Source: an uncultured Chthonomonas sp. (GTDB lineage Bacteria; Armatimonadota; Chthonomonadetes; Chthonomonadales; Chthonomonadaceae). From it: a DNA stretch of 64,000 nucleotides. Where the stretch lies: positions 62,001 through 126,000 of the forward strand of contig CAIONQ010000029.1 in NCBI GenBank assembly GCA_903859705.1. Reading direction: 5' to 3'. Made by a program: the position numbers and the translations under genes. Shown here one piece after another: positions 15,074 through 24,330 of the stretch. The first letter of the stretch is position 1, and each line of letters begins with the position of its first letter. The notes under the pieces are model-generated. The model was not told the origin of the DNA and did no database searches. It saw only the letters and a program-made list of their open reading frames with translations.

Positions 15074-16486
15074 TTACCCGCCCTGTTTTGCCACGCTTAG
15101 CGGTATGGCTACCGTACGCTGGCGCCGTGCCCGGTGAAGAACGTTGTATTCGCAGAACGAAACAGCCTGCCCATCCTCCAGTAGGATCTTAGTGCAGCAC
15201 TGAGTGGTGCGGGCCGCATCGTAGGTATGTACATCCATAAAAGGCTTTACCACAATTCGGAAGATGCGCTTGCCTGCCTGTTCCGGGTTGCCCAATAGTG
15301 GCATAAGCTCTTTTACACCGCCCTCCCGATAAAGAAGCGCAAGGTCTTTCAATGTTTGCCGTGCACGCAGATGGGTTACATCGGACCATACCCGCCGCGT
15401 TGCGCTGGATATCAGCCCGGCAAAGCTGATTCTATCTGAGAACATATCCAGGTACCGCCCCACATCCAGGTGGCGTGGCAACGGCTGCATAACGGTGCGC
15501 TTAGCATCCAAAAAACCATAGGTAATGGCACAGCAATCCGGGTGGGAACAGGGAAGCGCAACAAAATCGGAGAGCTGCAATGCTCCGCCTGTTTGTGCTT
15601 CCAGTGCGTGCAGCACATCGGTAAGGGTCATGCGTTCGGCGGGTTTATACTCACTACCGTGCAGGTACCTGCCGGAGCTCATAACCGGCTGGAAGTTGAG
15701 GCCATTGATGTTATCCATCGTGAGCGCAAAGCGGTACAGATCGCCAATTTCGTTATCGTTGATCCCTTTTTCAATTACAGGGGCCAGTGTTGTAAAGATG
15801 CCACGGGCATGCGCCTGCTCCAGGGCGGCCATCTTCTCAGTCAATAGCACTTTGCCATAAAGACGTTCGTGCACCGCAGGCTGGAAGCTGGAGAAGCTGA
15901 GGAAGAGTTCGGTGCGATCTCGGTGAGCAGCAATGCCATCCGCGATGGCAGCGCTTTGAGCTACCCGCAGCCCATTGGTATTTATCAGTATTCTGCCAAT
16001 AGGGTAGGTTAGGGCCAGTGCCAGAATATCCAGAAACTGAGGGTGGATGGTTGGCTCGCCCCCACTCAGCATAAGCAGATCCAGCCGGTTTGTGGTTTTG
16101 AAAAATGCATCCAGTCGGCCACGTATCTCTTCAATGGTCATAAAGTTATGCCCATGCGCATCGGCAAAACAGGTTGGGCATTGCAGGTTGCAGGCGAGAG
16201 TTATCTCGAGCAGAAGCACGCACACGGGTGGGCCATCTTCGCAAGTTTCCCCGGCGCCACAGCATCCGCCCGGCATCCCCATGCGTGCCGAAGTATACAG
16301 GCGGAGGCGTTTGTATTCGGCTGCATCACCTGCAAGCAAGGATTTGTTGCCTCCGTGCTGCGGGCAAACAGAGGTGAGCCAGATCTTACCGGCTTCCTCC
16401 CGGATTTCTGCTGGCGTGGAAGCACGGCATACCGGGCATAGCGAGGATGTGTGCTCTATAAACGGCAATGGCTCGGAACTATCCAT
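15074..16486 (-). CDS. Radical SAM protein of the MJ0619/Tes (tetraether lipid synthase-like) family
   Basis: The 470-residue protein has the layout of the MJ0619 group. An N-terminal rubredoxin-like pair covers CPVC (residues 18-21) and CPQHGG, followed by a Cys-rich GCCGAGETC. The radical SAM motif CNLQCPTC comes next, then SGGEPTIHP and INTNGLR. Late signatures PCSHPDCCAITYGF and CEYN may bind further metal. In archaea, family members join lipid tails to form tetraethers, and older annotation calls them pterin methylases. Related bacterial enzymes have been linked to membrane-spanning lipids. The neighbours are all membrane proteins, including an Lgt-like one, which fits a lipid-directed reaction. 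The exact substrate is inference. GGGAG lies 12 bases before the ATG. Confidence 0.85.
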   Translation of the reverse strand: MDSSEPLPFIEHTSSLCPVCRASTPAEIREEAGKIWLTSVCPQHGGNKSLLAGDAAEYKRLRLYTSARMGMPGGCCGAGETCEDGPPVCVLLLEITLACNLQCPTCFADAHGHNFMTIEEIRGRLDAFFKTTNRLDLLMLSGGEPTIHPQFLDILALALTYPIGRILINTNGLRVAQSAAIADGIAAHRDRTELFLSFSSFQPAVHERLYGKVLLTEKMAALEQAHARGIFTTLAPVIEKGINDNEIGDLYRFALTMDNINGLNFQPVMSSGRYLHGSEYKPAERMTLTDVLHALEAQTGGALQLSDFVALPCSHPDCCAITYGFLDAKRTVMQPLPRHLDVGRYLDMFSDRISFAGLISSATRRVWSDVTHLRARQTLKDLALLYREGGVKELMPLLGNPEQAGKRIFRIVVKPFMDVHTYDAARTTQCCTKILLEDGQAVSFCEYNVLHRARRQRTVAIPLSVAKQGG

Positions 16487-16577
16487 CTACTGTGAGTGCT
16501 CCCTTACAACCCGGGCTGCTGCAGTAGGCAAGCGGTTGCTGACAACACTGAATATGCCTGTTCAAGTTGTTGTGCCA

Positions 16578-16895
16578 TTAACTTTGATAGCGTACCAGGC
16601 ACACCGCCGCTAATCCCAGTATCAGGGCTAAGAGAAGCGCCAGCGAGGTTAGTAAGCCATAGCAGAAGTTGCGCCTGTCTTTCCACAGGAACGATGCAAT
16701 TAAAGGAATGGCAATCAACCCGATGCCGAATGCATATAGAAGTGCGCAGCCAAGCAGCAGGCCAATTATGAAATCTCCAACAGGAGAGGTGAACGGCCCT
16801 TTGCCTTCGGGATTCGGTGCTAAATAGGCACCGCAGTTCGGGCAAAACTCTTGCTCGGAAGTTAACTCTTGCTTGCAGAAACGGCATCTGGACAT
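16578..16895 (-). CDS. Zinc-ribbon protein with two membrane helices
   Basis: The 105-residue protein begins with a zinc ribbon (CRFC at residues 4-7 and CPNC at 18-21) and continues into two hydrophobic helices (about residues 40-70 and 78-102). The ATG at 16895 lies inside the end of the Lgt-like gene (34-base overlap) and lacks a clear ribosome site, so translational coupling is likely. Zinc-ribbon membrane proteins of this size have no single known role. Confidence 0.7.
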   Translation of the reverse strand: MSRCRFCKQELTSEQEFCPNCGAYLAPNPEGKGPFTSPVGDFIIGLLLGCALLYAFGIGLIAIPLIASFLWKDRRNFCYGLLTSLALLLALILGLAAVCLVRYQS

Positions 16896-17545
16896 AGGGA
16901 GGGTACACACTTTCTCAGCTTCGTAAACCGATAGCCAAAAAATAGAAAGCCCACAATGCACGCCCACTGAGCTATGCTGAGGCCCATCACTGGAGGAGGT
17001 GTTTCCCTCCAGAACTCCATAACGAATCGGAAGATGCTGTACAGCGCAGCCTGCATATAAAACAGCGCATTTTCAGGCGGGCTTTTCCGATTATATATTA
17101 GTAGTATTCCAAGTATAGCAAAGTTTGCCAGAGATAGATATATCTGGGTGGGATGCCTAAACGCTCCGTGTTGATACACCGCCCATGGCAGGTTGCAGGA
17201 TTTGCCGTAACAGCATTTGCCGAAATAGCACCCGAAACGGCCCAAAATTTCGCCGGCGCTTATTGCAATTGCAAACAGATCTCCCAGTGGCCTACGAACA
17301 CCAAGCAGCTTCTTACAAACCGCCACGCACAGGTATCCGCCAGCTATGGCTCCCAGTACGGTTTTACCAGCGGTGCCGCCAATAATGCGCTGCGTTAGGC
17401 CAGCAAAAGCAAGGCCACCGAGTAGGCCAGCAAACATCAAAATTATAACCCCCTCTGTCATCAGTTTGCGTGTTCGGGCCATCCACAAAAAGGCCAGAAG
17501 CCCGGTTGTGTACCCGGCGGCATAGCTGATAGCAGAGAGGGTCAT
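16862..17545 (-). CDS. Lgt-like (prolipoprotein diacylglyceryl transferase family) membrane protein
   Basis: The 227-residue polytopic protein has seven or so hydrophobic segments. Near residue 100 it carries GEILGRFGCYFGKCCYGKSC and later RHPTQIYLSLANF. These match the positions of the Lgt signature (GRxGNFxNxE) and the RHPxQLYE motif. The canonical Asn and Glu are replaced by a Cys-rich GCYFGKCCYG. Classical Lgt moves diacylglyceryl from phosphatidylglycerol to a lipoprotein Cys. This divergent version, next to a lipid-linked radical SAM enzyme, may act on another lipid or sulfur substrate (inference). AAGG precedes the ATG. A VOC gene lies 41 bases upstream. Confidence 0.8.
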   Translation of the reverse strand: MTLSAISYAAGYTTGLLAFLWMARTRKLMTEGVIILMFAGLLGGLAFAGLTQRIIGGTAGKTVLGAIAGGYLCVAVCKKLLGVRRPLGDLFAIAISAGEILGRFGCYFGKCCYGKSCNLPWAVYQHGAFRHPTQIYLSLANFAILGILLIYNRKSPPENALFYMQAALYSIFRFVMEFWRETPPPVMGLSIAQWACIVGFLFFGYRFTKLRKCVPSLCPDAVSASKS

Positions 17546-17586
17546 GGCGATTACCTTATGCAGGGGGCCAGGAGAAGTACCTCAAA

Positions 17587-18051
17587 TTAGAGTTCATCGT
17601 TCTGGAAGAACTCCACGAGCTCCCCATTTGGCCCTCGGAAGAAGGCCACCGTAAAGGTTTTTTCAGGCATATCTGCATTCGGGGGCACTACGCTCTTGGG
17701 CTCTACGGTAATGGTGGCCCCCAGTGAACGTGCTTTTTCGATGGCTTTGTGAATATCGGTGGTGCGGAAGGCAATGTGCATAAACACCGTTTCTGGCAGT
17801 TCTGGCCAGAGCTCACCGGTGCCGCCTGCAAACACTTCCAGGTAGTTGCCATCGCCAGAATCCAGCAGGGCTGCCCGGCTATCTTTGCCGCCATTGGCGC
17901 GGTCATCGGTACCCCAGCCATAGGTGCGGGTAAAGCCGAGGCCATCGATGTAAAACCGAAGCGTAAAGTCGAAATCTATGGCGCGAATTGCCACATGGTG
18001 GTATCCGCCCCCACCGATTACGGAATTCTGGCCATTGTTTTTGCCGGGCAT
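17587..18051 (-). CDS. VOC (glyoxalase/dioxygenase fold) family protein
   Basis: The roughly 154-residue protein has the paired beta-alpha-beta-beta-beta modules of the VOC superfamily. Candidate metal ligands sit at the usual four places: His in YHHVAIR, Glu in YLEVFA, His in MHIAF and Glu in LVEFF. Members include glyoxalase I, epimerases and ring-cleavage dioxygenases, so the reaction cannot be named. Two adjacent ATGs exist. The second (18051) has AGGAG six bases upstream, so it is chosen over 18054 and over GTG 18087. Confidence 0.8.
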   Translation of the reverse strand: MPGKNNGQNSVIGGGGYHHVAIRAIDFDFTLRFYIDGLGFTRTYGWGTDDRANGGKDSRAALLDSGDGNYLEVFAGGTGELWPELPETVFMHIAFRTTDIHKAIEKARSLGATITVEPKSVVPPNADMPEKTFTVAFFRGPNGELVEFFQNDEL

Positions 18052-18123
18052 CATGTTCTCCTGTTTTGGCAGCTGTGGAGCTGCCACGTTGGGTTGATAA
18101 TACTCACAATTTGCGTTGGGAAA

Positions 18124-19866
18124 CTACCAGTCTGCTGGCCGAATATCTTCCAACAGAAACTGAATGGATCTTCGCCCATTAAAGTGGTTAAACTGCGGTC
18201 GGTAGCACAGGTCCATGCTCATCTCCCTGTCTAACACATCGGCGAGCTCGCCCCGGTTCCACCACGGTGCATCCACGGTATCCAGTGGGTTTACGCCCTC
18301 CGCCTTCAGAATTAGTTTGAGGTGTTTGCCATCCTGCCCCATGCGTTTGATATCCACAATGCGCACCCCTTTGCTTATGAACTGTGGTTCCGGGTTGGCA
18401 TTGCCGAATGGGCGCAGCATGGATATCTGATCCAGCAGTTTAGCGGAGACATCTGTAATAGGGATCTCTGCAGAGGCCATGAGTGTTGGCACGCAGTCTT
18501 CTTCAGATAGCCGGGAGCAGGCAATATCGTTCATCTGCTCAGCGAAGGCGCTCACATTGCCTGCCTTAATGCTGAGGCCGGCGGCATGGGCATGGCCGCC
18601 ATATTCCCGAAGCAACGGGCCACAGGCATCGATGGCCTGAAATACATTGAATGCCGCGATGCTGCGAGCAGAGCCACGGCCGCTGCCCTCGCCATCCAGT
18701 GCAATCACCACACAGGGGCGGCAGGTGCGCTCCACAATCTTGCTGGCAACAATGCCCACCACACTGCCCGACCATCCTTCACCGGCCACCACCACGCAAC
18801 GCGTGCTTTCCAGATCCATGGTGGTTACCTGCTGCATGGCTTCCTGAAAAATGCGCTCTTGCACCGTTCGCCGTTCTAAGTTGAACTGATCCAGCCTTTG
18901 AGCAAGTGCCCGCGCTTCGCTTTCATCTTTGGTAAGCAACAGATCCAGAGCGTGCTGGGTTTCATCTATACGGCTGGCAGAGTTGAGGCGTGGCCCCATG
19001 GCAAAGGCAACGCCATGGGAATCGATTGCCTTATCGGCATATCCAGAAACATCTGCCAGGGCGCGCAGCCCCGGCTTGCGCGTGGTTTGCAGGGCCTCCA
19101 GGCCAAACTTCACCAGTATCCGGTTCTCATCTATCAGCGGCATAACATCGGTAACCGTGCCGATGGCTGCCAGATCCATATAGCCGCGTCTAAAGGCTGA
19201 AACGCTGATGCCAAGGTGGCGGGTTAGCGCTTCGCAAAGTTTGAAGGCAACGCCAACACCGGCCAGGTCGGCAAAAGGGTACTTCGAATCGGCCCGGTGA
19301 GGGTTTACTACGGCAACAGCCTTCGGCAGGGCACCGCTTGCATTCGGAGTATGATGATCGGTGATGATCACATCGATCCCGGCTTCACGCGCCATTTCAA
19401 CCTCGTTGATGCGCTGTATGCCGCAATCCGTAGTTACAATCAGGGATACACCTTCCTGCTTTGCGCGCTCAATAAATGGGCTGCGCATATCGTAGCCATC
19501 TCGGCCCCGATGCGGCACAAACACATCTACATTGGCACCGAGGGCACGCAGGCAGCGGGTCCAGAGGGCGGCGCTTGTAACACCATCGCCATCATAATCG
19601 CCATGCACCAGGATCTTCTCTTTGTTATTGATCGCTGTTTTCAGGCGTTCGCACGCAACTTCTGCATCTGGCAGCAAAAACGGATCGTGCATATGATCCA
19701 GGCTGGGATAAAGAAATCGGTGGGCTGCAGCAGGATCGGTAATGCCGCGCTGCACAAGCAGCATGGCAACCGTTGGGTGCAGATCCAGCTCTCGTTGCAG
19801 GGTTAGTTCTGCATCATCATCGCCGTGGTGTAGGCGCCAGAGTTTGGGGGCAAATGGGCGTGGCAT
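18124..19866 (-). CDS. recJ: Single-stranded-DNA-specific exonuclease RecJ
   Basis: The 580-residue protein carries the DHH phosphoesterase motifs in order: HGDYDGDGVTS, TTDCG, ITDHHTP and VVNPHRADS with AGVGVAFKL. The DHHA1 domain with GGHAHAAG follows, then a C-terminal OB-like region. RecJ degrades single-stranded DNA 5' to 3' in recombination and base excision repair. The length matches the family. It is followed 72 bases later by the VOC gene, and wecB lies 90 bases upstream, all on the same strand. Confidence 0.95.
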   Translation of the reverse strand: MPRPFAPKLWRLHHGDDDAELTLQRELDLHPTVAMLLVQRGITDPAAAHRFLYPSLDHMHDPFLLPDAEVACERLKTAINNKEKILVHGDYDGDGVTSAALWTRCLRALGANVDVFVPHRGRDGYDMRSPFIERAKQEGVSLIVTTDCGIQRINEVEMAREAGIDVIITDHHTPNASGALPKAVAVVNPHRADSKYPFADLAGVGVAFKLCEALTRHLGISVSAFRRGYMDLAAIGTVTDVMPLIDENRILVKFGLEALQTTRKPGLRALADVSGYADKAIDSHGVAFAMGPRLNSASRIDETQHALDLLLTKDESEARALAQRLDQFNLERRTVQERIFQEAMQQVTTMDLESTRCVVVAGEGWSGSVVGIVASKIVERTCRPCVVIALDGEGSGRGSARSIAAFNVFQAIDACGPLLREYGGHAHAAGLSIKAGNVSAFAEQMNDIACSRLSEEDCVPTLMASAEIPITDVSAKLLDQISMLRPFGNANPEPQFISKGVRIVDIKRMGQDGKHLKLILKAEGVNPLDTVDAPWWNRGELADVLDREMSMDLCYRPQFNHFNGRRSIQFLLEDIRPADW

Positions 19867-19956
19867 AGTAAATCAACTTACCGCCGCCCCGAAACAAGCG
19901 TGGGCGGCGGCGAAAAACAGTGATTCGGAGATTATGTGGGCTGCGAAATCGCCGCG

Positions 19957-21105
19957 TTATTCCGTGGAGCCACGACGAGCGGAGTTCTTTAGAACCTCGG
20001 CAATCATGGCTGCGGCACAACCATCGCCATAGGGGTTTTCGGCATGGGCCATCTGCGCTCGTGCCACCGGGTCGGTAAGCAGAGAACGCGCCTCCGTAAG
20101 AATTACTTCCCTATCGGTTCCAATCAGTTTTGCAGTTCCGGCATCCACACCTTCCGGGCGTTCGGTGGTTTTGCGCAGCACCAGTATCGGCACTCCGAAG
20201 GTAGGTGCTTCCTCCTGCACTCCGCCGCTATCCGTAAGAATCAGGTTGGCTCGCTGCATCAGCTTAACAAAGGGCACATAATCCGGCGGTTCGATGAGGT
20301 GTACGTTGGAGATAGGCTCCAGAATAGGCTTCAGCGTATCCCGGACTATGGGGTTACGGTGCATGGCAACCACCACATCGCAATCCGGGAACTCGCCAGC
20401 AATAGTTGCGAGTGCTGAGGCGATGTTCTGCATCGGCTCTCCCCAGTTTTCGCGGCGGTGCGCGGTAACCAGGATTAGGCGTCTGTCGCTTTCTACAATA
20501 GCGCGCAGTTCCGGATCTTCAAAGGTGTAATCCAGCGAGGCCACCGTTCGTAGCGCATCGATGCTGGTGTTGCCGGTTACGTAGATGGTTGCCGGATCCA
20601 GGCCCTCTTTCAGCAGATTCTCTCGGGAGGGTTCGGTGGGAGCAAAGTGCCAGGTAGTGAGCGCAGCCACCAGCCTTCGGTTCGCCTCTTCGGGAAATGG
20701 ATCGTACAGATTCCCTGTGCGCAGCCCGGCCTCTACATGCCCAAAGGGTACCTGGTGGTAAAACGCTGCAAGCCCCGCTACAAAGGTGGTGGTTGTATCC
20801 CCCTGAGCAAGGCACACATCTGCTGGATGCTCCTGCAGCCAGGCATCTAAACCCTGCAGGGAGCGTGTGGTGATCTCCGTAAGGGTTTGCCCATGTTTCA
20901 TGATCTTCAGATCATGATCTGGCGTAATCCCAAAAACGCGCAGCACCTGATCCAACTGCTCACGATGCTGGCCAGTTACCACAACAGTTACTTCAAAATC
21001 CTGGGGGTGTTTCTTTAGCTCAAGCACCACGGGTGCCATTTTAATGGCATCTGGCCTGGTGCCGAATACACAGAGAACGCGCGTTTTATTGCTGGTTGAA
21101 TCCAT
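19957..21105 (-). CDS. wecB: UDP-N-acetylglucosamine 2-epimerase (non-hydrolysing)
   Basis: The 382-residue protein shows the WecB/MnaA signature throughout: CVFGTRPDAIKMAPV at the N-terminus, TGQHREQLDQ, AQGDTTT, GHVEAGLRTG, VTAHRRENWG and DSGGVQEEAP with TERPEG in the UDP-binding lobe. It interconverts UDP-GlcNAc and UDP-ManNAc for cell-surface polysaccharides. ATG 21105 fits the family start; a GTG two codons upstream is possible. No other nucleotide-sugar genes are nearby. Confidence 0.95.
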   Translation of the reverse strand: MDSTSNKTRVLCVFGTRPDAIKMAPVVLELKKHPQDFEVTVVVTGQHREQLDQVLRVFGITPDHDLKIMKHGQTLTEITTRSLQGLDAWLQEHPADVCLAQGDTTTTFVAGLAAFYHQVPFGHVEAGLRTGNLYDPFPEEANRRLVAALTTWHFAPTEPSRENLLKEGLDPATIYVTGNTSIDALRTVASLDYTFEDPELRAIVESDRRLILVTAHRRENWGEPMQNIASALATIAGEFPDCDVVVAMHRNPIVRDTLKPILEPISNVHLIEPPDYVPFVKLMQRANLILTDSGGVQEEAPTFGVPILVLRKTTERPEGVDAGTAKLIGTDREVILTEARSLLTDPVARAQMAHAENPYGDGCAAAMIAEVLKNSARRGSTE

Positions 21106-21208
21106 GACCACTCATCTGCTGCAAAGGAAATACCGGAGCGTTACCGGGTTAGTCAGTATAGCATTCCGGCAGAGGTGCGTCAACCAACATGCGGACCTGT
21201 GATGACCA

Positions 21209-21240
21209 TCAGGCTGCCGCACAATGCTGCGGCAGCCTGA
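21209..21240. terminator. Strong hairpin between wecB and the lipoprotein gene
   Basis: A perfect 13-bp stem (21209-21221 with 21228-21240) has a six-base loop, located 20 bases after the lipoprotein stop on the minus strand. It lacks a U-run, so termination may be weak or the hairpin may stabilise the transcript end. Confidence 0.55.
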
Positions 21241-21260
21241 AAACTCATACCAGCAGAGTG

Positions 21261-21740
21261 TCAGTGAAGTAGGTCTAAGCCACTGAGCAGTCTTCCACCA
21301 TTTTTCTTTACCAGGGTAAGTCGTACGCCTGTGCCATGATTGGTTTTGGCGCTTACAACTGCCTGAGTGGAATCCGAGCTCTCCGATTTCCATTCTGTAA
21401 GCATGGCGGCTGTTGCGCCTGTGTCCTTAAAAGACTTTGAGTAGTTCTGAAGGAAGGAAGTGCGGAAGGCAGATTTGTTAGCATCATCCTTAAGCGCCAT
21501 ATATTGAGTGCCAACATCCAACCCACTTGCCTTGAAGCCTTCCCAATCGATATCGCCTTGCACGGTAAGATCTCCTTCGGCCATCTGTGTGAAGATCTTT
21601 TTGGCAACATCTGGATCGGTAAGAGATGAGTTGCCAGCGGCTGGTGAGAGCGCACTCTTGTTGCAGCCCACTGCCAGCACGGCAAAAGCAGCAATACTGC
21701 CAATTGCATAGAGTGTGCGGTGAGAACGGAAACAATGCAT
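21261..21740 (-). CDS. Small lipoprotein, unknown function
   Basis: The 159-residue protein begins with a signal peptide and a lipobox (LAVGC, Cys at about residue 26) and continues with a compact alpha/beta domain (VAKKIFTQMAEGDL ... GVRLTLVKKNGGRLLSGL). The fold resembles small NTF2- or DUF4878-like lipoproteins, but I cannot name a family. GGAGGA stands eight bases before the ATG. It is transcribed divergently from the exported protein gene to its right. Confidence 0.7.
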   Translation of the reverse strand: MHCFRSHRTLYAIGSIAAFAVLAVGCNKSALSPAAGNSSLTDPDVAKKIFTQMAEGDLTVQGDIDWEGFKASGLDVGTQYMALKDDANKSAFRTSFLQNYSKSFKDTGATAAMLTEWKSESSDSTQAVVSAKTNHGTGVRLTLVKKNGGRLLSGLDLLH

Positions 21741-21898
21741 AGCTGTTCCTCCATGTTGCCCATTGCTTGCAGGTTCTGCAAGGCTGATTGGATAGTGTAC
21801 CCGGGCGTATGGCCGGTATAATTGCATTGAGGCGCATGGCCGCGCCAAATTCCAACAGAGGGTTCCTTTTGGAACAAACTCAGGAGATGAGTGCTGCT

Positions 21899-22564
21899 AT
21901 GGTATCTGCCCACTATTCTACGTATCGATATGGTGTTGCCGCCGTGCTGGCAATGCTGGTTTGTGCACCGGCCGCCCGGGCGCAAGATACGGCACCCGCA
22001 TCCTCTACGTCAATTATTGAGGCCGCTGGACCCAAGCCGGGAGATAATGGCAAGCGTCATCTCAATGTAGAGGGCAAAGACAAAGGGAAATATGCCTGTT
22101 TTGGCCTTGTTCAGTTTGATGGTGCTGCGCTAAAAACCACTCTGGATAAGAAATATGGCGTTGGCAAATACAAGGTTACTGGCCTTACCCTGGAATTGGC
22201 CCGCAGCTCGGCTTCTTTTTCTGCAGCTGGAAAGGTAAATGTATACACCCTTGCAGGCAAGGTAGATGCAGCCGCGCTAAAGTATCCTCTGGACCTGAAG
22301 GGCAATCTGAAGCCAGCGCTGCTCGGCAGCATTGAATTTACTGTTTCAGCAAAGGCCGCAGGGTTTGCTGCCGCAGATGCAGATAAGCTGGATCTGATAA
22401 AGGGCGGTAAAGGTGCCGCAATTTTCACCACACTTTCTACAGGCGGTGTTGTAACACTGGCTCTTGCAGAAGGCGATTCAAAGGTTGCCGCAACCTGGGC
22501 AGGCAAAGAGAATAGCCAGGTTGCTGCACCCACACTAAACGTTACTGTAACCAAAAAGAAGTAG
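21899..22564 (+). CDS. Exported protein, unknown function
   Basis: This protein of about 221 residues has a signal peptide ending near ARAQD, a Lys/Gly-rich segment (NGKRHLNVEGKDKGKYACFG) and a beta-rich domain with repeated Ala/Lys/Gly strands. That domain may be a galactose-binding or immunoglobulin-like fold. AGGAG (21882-21886) directly abuts an ATG at 21887; the second ATG at 21899, twelve bases from it, is more plausible. No enzymatic motif is visible. A bidirectional terminator shared with glnA follows. Confidence 0.6.
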   Translation: MVSAHYSTYRYGVAAVLAMLVCAPAARAQDTAPASSTSIIEAAGPKPGDNGKRHLNVEGKDKGKYACFGLVQFDGAALKTTLDKKYGVGKYKVTGLTLELARSSASFSAAGKVNVYTLAGKVDAAALKYPLDLKGNLKPALLGSIEFTVSAKAAGFAAADADKLDLIKGGKGAAIFTTLSTGGVVTLALAEGDSKVAATWAGKENSQVAAPTLNVTVTKKK

Positions 22565-22590
22565 TCTGTGCAACCGGCATAATACAAAAG

Positions 22591-22634
22591 CCAATCGGCC
22601 CGCCCCATTTGTGTGGGGCGGGCCGATTGGTTTA
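22591..22634. terminator. Bidirectional terminator between exported protein gene and glnA
   Basis: A perfect 17-bp stem (22591-22607 with 22614-22630) with loop TTTGTG is followed by TTTATA on the right. It sits between two converging genes. Confidence 0.9.
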
Positions 22635-22670
22635 TAAGCAGTCGATATCCGATTTCGGAAGGTTCCGAAA

Positions 22671-24086
22671 TTAGATGTCGTAGTACATGGAGAATTCGTA
22701 CGGATGCGGGCGAAGTGCCAGCTGCTTGAATTCCTGATTGTACTTGTAATCAATCCAGGTATCGATAAGATCCTTGGTGAATACGCCGCCCTTGAGCAGG
22801 TACTCATGATCGGCCTCGAGTGCCGCCAGGCTCTCTTCCAGGCTGCCAGGAGTCTGGGCGATGCCCTTGCGCTCGGCGGGCTCCATCTCGTACAGGTCCT
22901 TGTCGATTGGGGACGGCGGAACGATCTTGTTCTGAATACCATCCAGGCCAGCCATCAGCAGTGCTGAGAAGGCGAGGTACGGGTTGGCTGAAGGATCGGG
23001 AGCGCGGAACTCAACGCGCTTGGCCTTGGGAGACTTGCTTGCCATTGGGATGCGGACGCAAGCAGAGCGGTTTCGGGCGGAGTAGATCAGGTTGATCGGA
23101 GCCTCGTAACCCGGAACCAGGCGGCGGTAGGAGTTTGTGGTAGGTGCGCAGAAGGCCAGCAGGGACGGGGCATGCTTCAGCAGGCCGCCGATGTAGTAGA
23201 TGGCCATTTCGGAAAGACCGGCATAGCCCTTCTCATCTGCGAATAGCGGAACGCCATCCTTCCAGAGAGACTGGTGTACGTGCATACCAGAGCCGTTGTC
23301 TCCGAAGAGTGGCTTGGGCATGAAGGTAACGGTGTAACCGTTCTGTACAGCCGTGTTCTTCACGATGTACTTGTACTTCATGAGGTTATCGGCCTGGGTA
23401 ACCAGGGTTCCGAACCGCATATCGATTTCGCATTGGCCAGCGGTGCCGACCTCATGGTGCTGCATTTCGATTTCGATGCCGCTCTCCATCAGGTTGAGCA
23501 TCATCTCGGTGCGGAGGTCCTGCAGGCTATCTGTTGGGGGAACCGGGAAGTATCCGCGCTTGTACGGGATCTTGTAACCCAGGTTCGGCTTCTCATCGCG
23601 ACCGCTGTTCCAAATACCCTCATCGCTATCGATGTAGTAGAAACCGGAGTGCGAGGTCTGATCGAAGCGAATGTCGTTGAAAACGTAGAATTCCGCTTCC
23701 GGGCCCAGGAAGGCGGTATCGGCCAGGCCGGTGCTCTTCAGGTAGGCTTCTGCCTTCTTGGCAACCTGGCGTGGGTCGCGATTGTACTTTTCGCGGGTGA
23801 TCGGATCTTCGATATCGCAGGTGATGTTAAGCGTGGTTACTTCGAAGAAGGGATCAACGAATGCGGTATCGGGATCCGGGATAAGAAGCATATCCGACTC
23901 GTTGATCGCCTTAAATCCGCGGATCGAGGAGCCATCAAATGCCAGACCGTCGGCAAATACGTCTTCGGTAAGCAACTTCGCGGGAATCGAGAAGTGCTGC
24001 TGCTGGCCGGGAAGATCCGTAAAGCGAATGTCAACTACCTTCGCCTCAGTCTCTTTAACGAGATCAATCACATCCTTGGGCGTCAT
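22671..24086 (-). CDS. glnA: Glutamine synthetase, type I
   Basis: The 471-residue enzyme carries all GSI landmarks: [10 protein letters not shown] near the start, [36 protein letters not shown], the ATP-binding [17 protein letters not shown], and NRSACVRIP with [16 protein letters not shown]. It makes glutamine from glutamate, ammonia and ATP. A Tyr in DLYEMEP matches the adenylylation-site region. ATG 24086 is preferred over ATG 24098, because the distance to VDIRFTD then equals that in E. coli GlnA and because AAAGGAG directly abuts 24098. It is preceded by a long hairpin-rich leader and consensus promoter. amt lies some 19 kb away. Confidence 0.96.
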   Translation of the reverse strand: MTPKDVIDLVKETEAKVVDIRFTDLPGQQQHFSIPAKLLTEDVFADGLAFDGSSIRGFKAINESDMLLIPDPDTAFVDPFFEVTTLNITCDIEDPITREKYNRDPRQVAKKAEAYLKSTGLADTAFLGPEAEFYVFNDIRFDQTSHSGFYYIDSDEGIWNSGRDEKPNLGYKIPYKRGYFPVPPTDSLQDLRTEMMLNLMESGIEIEMQHHEVGTAGQCEIDMRFGTLVTQADNLMKYKYIVKNTAVQNGYTVTFMPKPLFGDNGSGMHVHQSLWKDGVPLFADEKGYAGLSEMAIYYIGGLLKHAPSLLAFCAPTTNSYRRLVPGYEAPINLIYSARNRSACVRIPMASKSPKAKRVEFRAPDPSANPYLAFSALLMAGLDGIQNKIVPPSPIDKDLYEMEPAERKGIAQTPGSLEESLAALEADHEYLLKGGVFTKDLIDTWIDYKYNQEFKQLALRPHPYEFSMYYDI

Positions 24087-24330
24087 TGTTGCGCTCATCT
24101 CCTTTGTTTCATTTAGCGCCCGTAGGCGCTACAGGATATCCAAGTGTCTTTCGCAAACCCGCTGCGCCATCCTGGTGCCGGGCACGAAAAAAACGCTCCC
24201 GCCTGAGAGCTGAAAAAGCTACTATCGGCGAAGAACGCTTTTGTTAGATACAGAGCGCAACATCGCGCCTGAAATAATGGAAAACGGATTTTGCCGCAAT
24301 TACGGCGGGCGTACTCGCCCATACAAAAAT
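24087..24330 (-). promoter_or_regulatory. Structured glnA leader with attenuator-like terminator
   Basis: Between the promoter and glnA lies a leader of about 230 bases. Minus-strand stems are GGGCG/CGCCC and GCCG/CGGC (about 24295-24321) and GCGC/GCGC (about 24249-24262). A long imperfect hairpin at 24187-24242 is followed by seven T: an intrinsic terminator placed before the gene. A last stem, TAGCGCC/GGCGCTA (24114-24131), stands near the ribosome site. Premature termination control is inferred; no known riboswitch core was recognised. Confidence 0.6.

Noticed and set aside
23274-24116. 280-codon + strand frame antisense to glnA
   Set aside because: glnA is unmistakable on the other strand; no supporting signal on this one.
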